Position numbers and translations under genes: made by a program
The notes under the pieces: generated by a model
Database searches by the model: none
The model's input: only the letters and a program-made list of their open reading frames with translations
Told to the model about the DNA's origin: nothing
NCBI GenBank assembly: GCA_002314855.1
Contig: DCHQ01000016.1
Coordinates: 1-64,000 of the forward strand
Source of the DNA: Lachnospiraceae bacterium UBA1748
GTDB taxonomy: Bacteria > Bacillota > Clostridia > Lachnospirales > Lachnospiraceae
Length of the DNA stretch: 64,000 nucleotides
Direction of reading: 5' to 3'
Part shown: positions 56,889 through 64,000 of the stretch, one piece after another
Layout: every line of letters begins with the position of its first letter
Position numbering within the stretch: the first letter of the stretch is position 1

Positions 56889-57494
56889 TTAGTGGTTTTG
56901 CACTACTTTTTTAATAATCTCAATATAATTGTGAATACCATCTAAATAATTCTGCTTGCTAAACACTGGAGCAAGATAGCATTCCCAAAGCTTATTCTCA
57001 AAAGAAGCATCTAACATTTCAGTAACATATCGTGCTTCATTAGAATCTGCAAAGATAGATCTGTCTGATATCTCGTATATTTCCTGAATCTTATCGATGT
57101 ACTGCTGTCTGATGTCGCCTGCAACTTCTATGGCCTCTTCATCAGTTTCCTTTAATACAGACTGTATTATTAATGGAAGATATGGATATTTATCAACGAG
57201 TGACATCTTGGCACTTTCAAGCTTCTCTCTAAGTGCAAAATAATCCTTCTCTCCATCGCCTATCTGTATTGATACCTCCATAAGCATATATCTGATGGCG
57301 TAGGAACAAACACTATGATACAATCCCTTTTTGCTGTCAAAATAATGAAACCAGAGACCTTTACTAACGCCTACAGCTTTAACCATCTCATCAGTGCTCG
57401 CATGACGGTAGCCATAAAGGGCAAAAACCTGCATCGCACCATTAAGCATTCTATCCTGTTTTTCTTTACTTAAATCATAAAATTTTTCATTCAT
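56889..57494 (-). CDS. TetR-family transcriptional regulator
   Basis: About 200 residues, with an N-terminal helix-turn-helix (FALYGYRHASTDEMVKAVGV, SKGLWFHYFDSKKGLYHSV), typical of TetR, and a variable helical ligand domain. I place the start at the ATG at 57494 by the usual TetR spacing; the frame is open to an ATG at 57539, and neither has a clear ribosome site. It is divergent from an acidic membrane protein gene and faces hom. A palindrome in the shared gap may be its operator. The ligand is unknown. Confidence 0.87.
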   Translation of the reverse strand: MNEKFYDLSKEKQDRMLNGAMQVFALYGYRHASTDEMVKAVGVSKGLWFHYFDSKKGLYHSVCSYAIRYMLMEVSIQIGDGEKDYFALREKLESAKMSLVDKYPYLPLIIQSVLKETDEEAIEVAGDIRQQYIDKIQEIYEISDRSIFADSNEARYVTEMLDASFENKLWECYLAPVFSKQNYLDGIHNYIEIIKKVVQNH

Positions 57495-57539
57495 AGCAAT
57501 AAGATAACACACTCTTTTTCTCTTTTCAATTCGTCTCAT

Positions 57540-57555
57540 TTATATTAAAATATAA
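57540..57555. promoter_or_regulatory. Palindrome in the tetR/membrane-protein gap (candidate operator)
   Basis: TTATATT-AA-AATATAA, a 7-bp perfect inverted repeat between the divergent genes. TetR regulators often bind such sites to control themselves and the neighbour. AT-only sequence makes chance more likely. Confidence 0.4.
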
Positions 57556-57597
57556 GTGTTACATTTTCTATAAACATTTCGAAAGGAGTATACTGAC

Positions 57598-58122
57598 ATG
57601 GCAAAGAAAATGGGTAAAGTTATTTTATTTGGAGTTGTAGCAGGCGCTGCAGCAGCTGGCGTTTATCACTACCTTCAGAGCAAAGACCAGAAGGTTGATG
57701 AATATGATGATTTCGATGATCTTGATAGTTTTGATGATACAGTAAAAGATGAAGGAGCTACTGAGGATAAGCGTAGTTATATCACCATAGATACAGCCAA
57801 GTATTTTGTAAATGATTCAATTGACAAGGCCAAGGATTTATGGGACAAGGCTCAGAAGAAAATCAAGAAGACTATCGAGGATGCCACTGAAGTAAAGGCT
57901 GATGAAGACGACGATATCTTCGATGTTGTTGAAGAAGGTATGAGCAAGGTCGTAGCTGATGCTGAAGCTGCAATTGATGAAGTTGCTGAGAAGATTATGG
58001 ACGACGAGAAGAAGCCTGAAGCTGAGGAAGTTAAAGAGGCCGAGGAGTCTGATGAAACTGAAGAGCTTGCTGAAATCGACGAAGAGACATCTGAAGAATT
58101 CTTTGATGATGACGAAGTTTAA
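57598..58122 (+). CDS. Acidic membrane-anchored protein of unknown function
   Basis: A 174-residue protein with an N-terminal hydrophobic helix (about 7-26, LFGVVAGAAAAGVYHYLQ) and a long, strongly acidic helical body (EEVKEAEESDETEELAEIDE). It recalls YtxH-like proteins in layout, but no motif confirms this. GAAAGGAGTATACTGAC before the ATG is a good ribosome site. It is divergent from a TetR gene, which may control it. Confidence 0.72.
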   Translation: MAKKMGKVILFGVVAGAAAAGVYHYLQSKDQKVDEYDDFDDLDSFDDTVKDEGATEDKRSYITIDTAKYFVNDSIDKAKDLWDKAQKKIKKTIEDATEVKADEDDDIFDVVEEGMSKVVADAEAAIDEVAEKIMDDEKKPEAEEVKEAEESDETEELAEIDEETSEEFFDDDEV

Positions 58123-58164
58123 TTAATCCAATAATTTTTAGCAGAATTTTAATAACTTAAACTA

Positions 58165-58198
58165 AAAAAGACTTGGTTCCAAGGAACCAAGTCTTTTT
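58165..58198. terminator. Bidirectional terminator between convergent genes
   Basis: AAAAAGACTTGGTT / AACCAAGTCTTTTT, a 14-bp perfect stem; serves the acidic membrane protein gene (forward) and the PIG-L gene (reverse). Confidence 0.93.
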
Positions 58199-58234
58199 AT
58201 TATTCATAAATATCCATAGCAGAAATGAAATCAG

Positions 58235-60919
58235 TTATCTTCGAGGTCTACGCGATGAACTACTACCATTACCACGAGAGCCACTACGCTTCATACTATT
58301 ACTCTTACTATTTCTCTTGCCTTTTTTCTTTCTGCGTCTTCTACGCTTCTTGCCAGCTGAATTAACAATAGCAACATAAGCTCCGCCTATGACCGCAGCG
58401 CCACCAACGACACCTGCTATTATAGGGAACAGTTTAGTTTTACCACCAACCTGATTATCTGAAACAGCTGCATTATCGGACACCTGACCGGATTCAACTA
58501 CTTCGAGTTCCATAACAGGAACCTCTTCATAACAGGTCTCACCACATATGCTACATGTAAGCTTATTTAATCCTGGTCCATCATATGAGGCCAACTTAAC
58601 CTGTTCTGTAATAGAGAAATCATGGCTCTTAACCTGGTAGTTACCTTTGTATGAATAACCACATGCCGAGCAAGTATATAATGTGTAGCCATTATTATAA
58701 CAGTCAGAACTGTAATTCTCTTCACTATAAGAAGGATTATCGCAGCTATGTGGCACAAGGTTCACACTATATTCCATGCGCTCATCTCTTGTGAAGTTAG
58801 AAGCATTACCTGATACCTGGTACTGCCATCTAAGTGTCTCACCTACAAAATCCTCACAGTACGCTCTTCTGTCAGTATTATCTTCAAAGAATGTGATAAA
58901 TCCTTCAACATAGGTATTCTTGATATATCCTTCATAAGGATTACCACTTGGATAAGGAGCATACATACCAACTAGACCACCATTGTGAACATAACCATGA
59001 TCCGAACAGTAACCTTTGATATTCACCTTAACATTATCAACATCAAGGTTACCTGCTGAGTATCCACCACCAAGGAATTCCTCGTCTCTGTTCTCTTTAT
59101 CTAAATCAATTACAACTAAAGTAACATCGGCGTTAGTGTTCTTAATAGCACCATTTCCACCATAACCAACTATACCACCAACACCAAACATCTTGGCATT
59201 GACATCAAGGCCAGCATAGCCCTCTATAGTACATCCTGAAATGTTAGAACCATCAGCCCATCCTGCTATAGTTCCCACAAAGCAAGGGTTATCGCTATCA
59301 ACATCAGCATGAATACCAAGAAGACTAAGATTCATTACTGAAGCATTCTCAAGAACGCCAAAGAAACCTGCAAAGCTTGTATCATATTCCTTATAATTTC
59401 CATCATAAGTGGTTCTTGTTTCATTAGAGGTTGTAGTGATTTTCAGGTTAAGTATGCTCTTGCCATTACCATCAAACACTCCATAAAAATCAAGAGGCTT
59501 CCAGTCAATGCCTGACATATCAATATCATTCATAAGGATATATGAACCAGTAGGATTATTAGCAACAGCCATAAGATCATCAGCCGTGTAAATACATGTC
59601 TTACCCTTATAGGTTGTAAGATCCACCTCGCCTGACTGCTCTTTGTAAGGAGTTATATTGTCCATAACATCTGCACAGGTATCATCACCTACGTTAGTTC
59701 TATATAAACCAAATGATGAATTATCTGTTTCGCCGTAATCATCAATTGTAAACCAGCACCACTGCTGAGATTCATAACACTTATAAGCCTGTCTTGCCAC
59801 TTCAATAGCTGTCTTACCGCCAAAGCTAGTTAGTGGCTGACGAAGATCAAGCTTGATATTCTTATCCTCAAGAAGATGAATATACAACTTGGATGGTGAC
59901 CATGTACCGTATTTATTAGCACTGTCACTACAGTAGCTGGCATCAGCCACACCATCAAACGCCTTAACTGTACAAGCATTACAGTACATATGCTGACCAT
60001 GACCATACTCTCCATTAAAATCCTGAGTAATGACTACCTGTGGCTTACATCTTCTCATCGCTTCCGCCACAAAATTTTCTCCGATTTCTGATGGAGTAGT
60101 TTGCAATGTACCATCTAATGTCTCGGACCAGCTATCTGTGACATCCGATGTAATAGGATAATATCTGGCACCAGCAAGATAAATACCATCAAGCTTTTCA
60201 TGCTCTCTAATCTTAGAGCCTGCATCATACACCCAATGATTTGCCATATACACTACCTGTACACTAATATCCTGCTCTGCCTGATAAGTAGGTAAGAAAC
60301 CACCCAGAAAGATTTGCTCATCATCACTGTGTGTTGCAACAAGCATAATATCTGTCTGCTCACAAGGTGGCTGCCAGAGCTGTACAAATGAAGGAAGATT
60401 ATCTGATTCAAATGCATAAATGTCACCAATACGCATTCCATTAACAGCACCAGGTCTATCACCAAGAGTTCCCTTACCATCGCCAATAACAATCTCAAGC
60501 TTACTTGTCTTAACAGGCAGCTTTACATACTCATGAATAAATCCATACTGGCCATAAGTATAATCCTGTCCATCAATGCGAAGTGTCCACTCTGGAACAA
60601 GGCTGTCCCAAATGATATATATACCATTCATATCACTCTGACTGGTAACTGTTATGACTGTTCCTGGAGAAAGAGTGAGCGTTGAAGTTCGGTCTTCATC
60701 ATGAAGCTTAGATCCGCTACTACCATCAGATACACTAATATCAAGCGCCATCTGATTATGGCACTTCATGGCTTCATAAAGATCTGTTCCGCTGTCTCTG
60801 TTATCTTCCTTAGAAGTATCAATAGGAACTATTTTCTTGGCCTCGGCCGTTATATTAAGTCCTATGCTTAATCCAAAAAACAAGGCAAGCGATAGGGCAA
60901 GTATTCGTAATTTCTTCAT
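58235..60919 (-). CDS. Secreted PIG-L deacetylase with GLUG-like repeats and C-terminal membrane anchor
   Basis: An 894-residue surface protein. Signal peptide (1-27), a short beta domain, then a PIG-L/LmbE zinc deacetylase: VATHSDDEQIFLGG (about 199, HSDDE for the usual HPDDE) and EYGHGQHMYCNA (about 310). Residues about 440-650 are Gly/Asn-rich repeats like the GLUG beta-helix (YGVFDGNGKSI, FVGTIAGWADGSNI). A Cys-rich part follows (YTCSACGY, LTCSICGE), then a membrane helix (about 836-858) and a very basic tail. It likely removes acetyl groups from sugars at the cell surface. Confidence 0.87.
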   Translation of the reverse strand: MKKLRILALSLALFFGLSIGLNITAEAKKIVPIDTSKEDNRDSGTDLYEAMKCHNQMALDISVSDGSSGSKLHDEDRTSTLTLSPGTVITVTSQSDMNGIYIIWDSLVPEWTLRIDGQDYTYGQYGFIHEYVKLPVKTSKLEIVIGDGKGTLGDRPGAVNGMRIGDIYAFESDNLPSFVQLWQPPCEQTDIMLVATHSDDEQIFLGGFLPTYQAEQDISVQVVYMANHWVYDAGSKIREHEKLDGIYLAGARYYPITSDVTDSWSETLDGTLQTTPSEIGENFVAEAMRRCKPQVVITQDFNGEYGHGQHMYCNACTVKAFDGVADASYCSDSANKYGTWSPSKLYIHLLEDKNIKLDLRQPLTSFGGKTAIEVARQAYKCYESQQWCWFTIDDYGETDNSSFGLYRTNVGDDTCADVMDNITPYKEQSGEVDLTTYKGKTCIYTADDLMAVANNPTGSYILMNDIDMSGIDWKPLDFYGVFDGNGKSILNLKITTTSNETRTTYDGNYKEYDTSFAGFFGVLENASVMNLSLLGIHADVDSDNPCFVGTIAGWADGSNISGCTIEGYAGLDVNAKMFGVGGIVGYGGNGAIKNTNADVTLVVIDLDKENRDEEFLGGGYSAGNLDVDNVKVNIKGYCSDHGYVHNGGLVGMYAPYPSGNPYEGYIKNTYVEGFITFFEDNTDRRAYCEDFVGETLRWQYQVSGNASNFTRDERMEYSVNLVPHSCDNPSYSEENYSSDCYNNGYTLYTCSACGYSYKGNYQVKSHDFSITEQVKLASYDGPGLNKLTCSICGETCYEEVPVMELEVVESGQVSDNAAVSDNQVGGKTKLFPIIAGVVGGAAVIGGAYVAIVNSAGKKRRRRRKKKGKRNSKSNSMKRSGSRGNGSSSSRRPRR

Positions 60920-61010
60920 AAATATAATAATCCTGTCACTATGGTATAAAATCTAAATTGCGAAACTACTTATATTAATAGCCTATAAATAGTTTCGCAA
61001 CAATTAATTA

Positions 61011-62738
61011 TTATTTAGGTAATACAAATGAGCTCTTAAGAGATACTACTCTGTTAAACACTAATGCTTCTGGCTTAGAATCCTTAGGATCAACACTGAA
61101 GAATCCCTGTCTTACGAACTGGAATCTGTCATAAGCTTTGCTGCCTGCAAATGCTGGCTCAAGGTAGCACTTCTTAACTATAAGTGAGTTAGGATTAAGG
61201 AATACATTACCTTCCTCATCATATACTGAGCCTGCAGCCTCTGCCTTTTCTTCATCAACAAGACTCTCGTAAAGTCTAGCCTCAGCACTAATAGCTGTTG
61301 TAGCCTCTACCCAGTGGATAGTACCCTTTACCTTACGGCCATCTGGACTGTTACCACCCTTGGATGCTGGATCATATGTACAGTGAACAACTGTAACATT
61401 ACCATTCTCATCCTTCTCAAAGCTTTCACACTTAACAAAGTAAGCATTCATAAGACGAACTTCATTGCCTGGGAAAAGACGGAAGTACTTCTTAGGTGGT
61501 TCCTCCATAAAGTCGTCTCTTTCTATATAAAGCTCACGACCAAATGGAACTGTTCTTGAACCAAGCTCTTCATTTTCAGGGTTATTAACTGCTGTAACCT
61601 CTTCTATCTGTCCTTCTGGATAGTTATCAATAACAAGCTTAATAGGATCAATGATAGCCATGTATCTAGGAGCCTTAGGCTTAAGATCCTCACGGATACA
61701 ATACTCAAGTGCTGCATAGTCAGCTATTGAATGAGCCTTGGATACACCACACATCTTAACAAAATCACGAATAGACTCTGGTGTGAATCCTCTTCTTCTA
61801 AGAGCTGCGATCGATACAAGTCTTGGATCATCCCAGCCATCAACCTTACCCTCTAATACAAGACGCTTGATATATCTCTTACCTGTAACAACATTCTTAA
61901 GATACATCTTGGCCTGCTCAATCTGCTTAGGCGGATGAGGATATTCAAGTTCTCTTACAACCCAGTCATAAAGAGGTCTGTGATCCTCAAACTCAAGTGT
62001 ACAAATTGAATGAGTAATTCCTTCAATTGCATCCTCAATTGGATGAGCAAAATCGTACATAGGATAAATGCACCACTGATCACCTGTGTTATGGTGTGTC
62101 ATGTGAGCCACACGGTAAATAACAGGGTCTCTCATATTGATATTAGGTGATGCCATATCAATTTTAGCTCGAAGAACCTTCTCACCATCGGCAAACTTAC
62201 CTTCCTTCATGGCTTCAAAAAGCTCAAGGTTTTCCTCAATACTTCTATTAGAAGATGGATCCTCCTTACCTGGCTCTGTGAAGCTACCACGATAAGCCTT
62301 GATTTCATCGGCGCTTAAGTCAGAAACATAAGCCTTTCCCTTCTTTATAAGCTTAATAGCAGCTTCATACATCTGACCGAAATAGTTGGATGCATAGAAT
62401 AATCTGTCCTCAAAATCAGCACCAAGCCATTTAACATCAGCCTTAATAGACTCAACGAACTCGATGTCTTCCTTAGTAGGGTTGGTATCATCAAAACGCA
62501 TATTGAACTTACCACCGTACTGCTGTGCTAACATATAGTTAACTAATATTGCCTTGGCATGACCAATATGAAGATATCCGTTAGGTTCTGGAGGGAATCT
62601 TGTATGAACTGTGTCATATACTCCTTCAGCAAGATCCTCATCAATGATCTGCTCTATAAAGTTTCTGGACACCTTGTCAGCTGTCTCAGTTGTTTCATTT
62701 TCATTAATCATATCTGTACTCATAATCAAATGCACCAA
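61011..62738 (-). CDS. glnS: Glutaminyl-tRNA synthetase
   Basis: A class I synthetase that charges tRNA-Gln directly. The 575 residues carry [16 protein letters not shown] (HIGH) and RFDDTNP, and [19 protein letters not shown]. The second class I signature, MSKRKL in E. coli, is here [10 protein letters not shown]. Start is uncertain: GGAGG is ten bases before the TTG at 62738, but 25 bases before the first ATG (62723); I keep the TTG. A tRNA-Gln(TTG) is encoded at 41 kb. A short GCGCC/GGTGC hairpin lies at the start region. Confidence 0.93.
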   Translation of the reverse strand: MVHLIMSTDMINENETTETADKVSRNFIEQIIDEDLAEGVYDTVHTRFPPEPNGYLHIGHAKAILVNYMLAQQYGGKFNMRFDDTNPTKEDIEFVESIKADVKWLGADFEDRLFYASNYFGQMYEAAIKLIKKGKAYVSDLSADEIKAYRGSFTEPGKEDPSSNRSIEENLELFEAMKEGKFADGEKVLRAKIDMASPNINMRDPVIYRVAHMTHHNTGDQWCIYPMYDFAHPIEDAIEGITHSICTLEFEDHRPLYDWVVRELEYPHPPKQIEQAKMYLKNVVTGKRYIKRLVLEGKVDGWDDPRLVSIAALRRRGFTPESIRDFVKMCGVSKAHSIADYAALEYCIREDLKPKAPRYMAIIDPIKLVIDNYPEGQIEEVTAVNNPENEELGSRTVPFGRELYIERDDFMEEPPKKYFRLFPGNEVRLMNAYFVKCESFEKDENGNVTVVHCTYDPASKGGNSPDGRKVKGTIHWVEATTAISAEARLYESLVDEEKAEAAGSVYDEEGNVFLNPNSLIVKKCYLEPAFAGSKAYDRFQFVRQGFFSVDPKDSKPEALVFNRVVSLKSSFVLPK

Positions 62739-62752
62739 AAAGGCGCAACCTC

Positions 62753-62766
62753 CTAGAATATTCTAG
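62753..62766. repeat. Perfect 14-base palindrome before glnS
   Basis: CTAGAATATTCTAG, abutting the glnS ribosome site in the gap shared with the DHH gene. Function unknown; a possible operator. Confidence 0.5.
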
Positions 62767-62809
62767 TATGTAGGATAACACAAAGTAGGGAAATAATAAA
62801 GAACTAATC

Positions 62810-62838
62810 TTGTATGGCCTTTTAAAATAAAGTATAAT
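62810..62838 (+). promoter_or_regulatory. Predicted promoter of the DHH-family gene
   Basis: TTGTAT, 17 bases, TATAAT, about 48 bases before the ATG. Confidence 0.7.
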
Positions 62839-62886
62839 TAATTCTAGGTATTAACTACTAATGTTTGGGGTAAAGGAGAAAAAAGC

Positions 62887-63804
62887 ATGAGACTGATTAC
62901 ACGTTCTGATTTTGATGGACTTGCATGTGGTGCTCTGCTACTTGAGGCAGGTGTTATCGACAGCTGGAAATTTGCTCATCCTAAGGATCTTCAGGATGGA
63001 CTTGTGGAGGTTAATGAAAACGATGTTCTCGCCAACGTTCCTTTTGTAGAGGGTTGCGGACTTTGGTTTGATCATCACTCTAGTGAGCACGAGCGTAATG
63101 AGCTCGAAGGAAAGTACAAGGGTGAAAGCCGTATCACTCCTTCATGTGCTCGTATTATTTACGATTATTATGGTGGAAAAGAAAGATTTTCTCACTTTGA
63201 TGATATGATGGAAGCAGTTGATAAGGTTGATTCTGGTCACCTTTCAATTGATGAGGTTCTTAATCCTACTGGATGGATTCTCATTGGTTTCCTTATGGAT
63301 CCAAGAACAGGTCTTGGAAGATGGAGAAACTTCACTATTCCTAACTACAAGCTTATGGAAGTACTTATGGAGTGCTGCCGTACAATGAATACCGAAGAGA
63401 TTCTTGCTCTTCCTGATGTAGTAGAAAGAATAGAAGTATATAATGAGCAGACTGAAAAATTCAAAGAAATGGTTACTGCTCATACTAGAGTTGAAAAGGA
63501 TGTTATCATCTCTGACCTTCGAGGTGTTGATCCAATCTATTCTGGCAACAGATTTATGATTTACAGTATGTATCCTGAGCAGAATATTTCTGTATGGATT
63601 GTTAACGGTAAGGGTGGCGCTGGATGTTCATGTGCTGTGGGATACAGTATCCTTAACAGAACAAGTAACGTAGATGTTGGTTCACTTATGCTTAAGTATG
63701 GCGGCGGCGGACACAAGGCTGTTGGTACATGCCAGTTCGATGACGCAAGTATGGAAGAAAACGTTCCAAAGCTCATTGACGAAATCGTTAATTATAAAGG
63801 ATAG
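62887..63804 (+). CDS. DHH-family phosphoesterase
   Basis: A 305-residue two-domain protein. The catalytic metal motifs are LITRSDFDGLACG and LWFDHHSSEH, and the C-terminal DHHA1-like end has GGGGHKAVGTCQF. The family includes nanoRNases and cyclic-dinucleotide phosphodiesterases; this shorter form could cut short RNA or pAp-like substrates, but the sequence does not decide. A strong AAAGGAG ribosome site precedes the ATG. It is divergent from glnS and convergent with engB. Confidence 0.85.
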   Translation: MRLITRSDFDGLACGALLLEAGVIDSWKFAHPKDLQDGLVEVNENDVLANVPFVEGCGLWFDHHSSEHERNELEGKYKGESRITPSCARIIYDYYGGKERFSHFDDMMEAVDKVDSGHLSIDEVLNPTGWILIGFLMDPRTGLGRWRNFTIPNYKLMEVLMECCRTMNTEEILALPDVVERIEVYNEQTEKFKEMVTAHTRVEKDVIISDLRGVDPIYSGNRFMIYSMYPEQNISVWIVNGKGGAGCSCAVGYSILNRTSNVDVGSLMLKYGGGGHKAVGTCQFDDASMEENVPKLIDEIVNYKG

Positions 63805-63848
63805 TCTTTATTAAATCATAATTATATTTTTAAAATTTGTGCATAATT

Positions 63849-63874
63849 AAAGGGTTCGGAATTCCGAACCCTTT
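63849..63874. terminator. Bidirectional terminator between the DHH gene and engB
   Basis: AAAGGGTTCGGA and its exact complement form a 26-base perfect palindrome with A/T tracts at both ends. Confidence 0.92.
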
Positions 63875-63878
63875 ATTT

Positions 63879-64000
63879 TTATGCTTCACCATTCATATAC
63901 GAATCAATAAGCTCATATATTTCATCTCTACCCTGTTTTGTTGTGGCTGAGAATGGAATAATCTTGGTTGTAGATGTTGCCCTGAGTCCTTCACGGACCA
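63879..64000 (-). CDS. engB: Ribosome biogenesis GTPase EngB/YsxC, C-terminal end; runs off the right edge
   Basis: The last 40 codons of a reverse-strand gene: a VREGL start of the visible part, KIIPFSATTKQGRDEIYELI and an end DSYMNGEA. The SATTKQG segment matches the G5 region of EngB (YihA/YsxC), a GTPase needed to build the 50S ribosome. Only the fragment is visible, so the family call rests on this motif and the C-terminal helix. Confidence 0.78.
   Translation of the reverse strand, partial: VREGLRATSTTKIIPFSATTKQGRDEIYELIDSYMNGEA

Overview
The window looks like ordinary chromosome from an AT-rich, low-GC Gram-positive anaerobe. Lachnospiraceae is the best guess (Butyrivibrio/Pseudobutyrivibrio/Roseburia-like). 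The reasons are strong GGAGG ribosome sites, HrcA/CIRCE control of groESL, an oxygen-independent NrdD reductase, Gram-positive lipoprotein and SH3/3D wall proteins, a reduced SufC-SufB iron-sulfur system, and several small zinc-ribbon and membrane proteins typical of that family. The genus is inference. I see no phage, insertion sequence, integrase or CRISPR array.

Layout. 1-1.1 kb: groES-groEL (reverse) behind a CIRCE operator. 1.4-6.8 kb (forward): GGDEF membrane protein, ABC-F ATPase, a PHP-HAD fusion and a zinc-ribbon membrane protein. 6.9-12.8 kb (reverse): DUF815 ATPase, ppx, ppk, maf and a small protein. 12.9-14.9 kb (forward): nitroreductase, then pyrB-pyrI. 15-20.3 kb (reverse): CbxX/SpoVK-type AAA protein, two CobW-type GTPases (one His/Cys-rich), sufB and sufC. 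20.6-26.9 kb (reverse): SEC-C protein, radA, a hypothetical, clpC and an SH3/Asp-rich membrane protein. 27-34.8 kb (reverse): a continuous nucleotide cluster pyrF-pyrE-two small membrane proteins-M29-like peptidase-purE-purM-purN-purD. 34.9-37.5 kb: nrdD fused to a redoxin, with a promoter and two NrdR-like boxes. 37.6-40.9 kb: response regulator, histidine kinase, TPR lipoprotein and a PAP2 phosphatase. 41 kb: tRNA-Arg, tRNA-His and tRNA-Gln. 41.4-45.8 kb: zinc-ribbon/coiled-coil/Sel1 protein, phosphodiesterase and SH3/3D wall protein. 46-47 kb: small membrane protein, greA and an HPr-like protein. 47.1-53.4 kb: F1Fo ATP synthase. 53.6-57.5 kb: tRNA-Gly, a GH3-like protein, a noncoding transcript, hom and a TetR regulator. 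57.6-64 kb: acidic membrane protein, PIG-L surface protein, glnS, a DHH protein and the end of engB.

The most unusual locus is the ATP synthase operon. It has no separate delta gene (atpH). Instead atpA encodes an alpha subunit whose first ~78 residues match the C-terminal, b-binding part of delta; the delta N-terminal helical domain has no room anywhere in the operon. The c subunit also begins with a signal-peptide-like extension. Other strong leads are the NrdD-redoxin fusion with paired NrdR boxes 32 bp apart, a ~370-nt candidate structured RNA with its own promoter and terminator at 55.0-55.4 kb, an HPr paralogue with Asp at the phospho-His position but a kept regulatory Ser, and a GH3 protein that has lost its catalytic residues.

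How the genes fit together. Most of the window is housekeeping: nucleotide synthesis (purDNME, pyrBI, pyrEF, nrdD), energy (atp, ppk/ppx), protein quality control (groESL, clpC, radA for DNA repair), metal and Fe-S handling (CobW pair, SufCB), and envelope proteins. Start codons were moved from the longest reading frame where a ribosome site clearly pointed to an inner start; this is stated in each entry.
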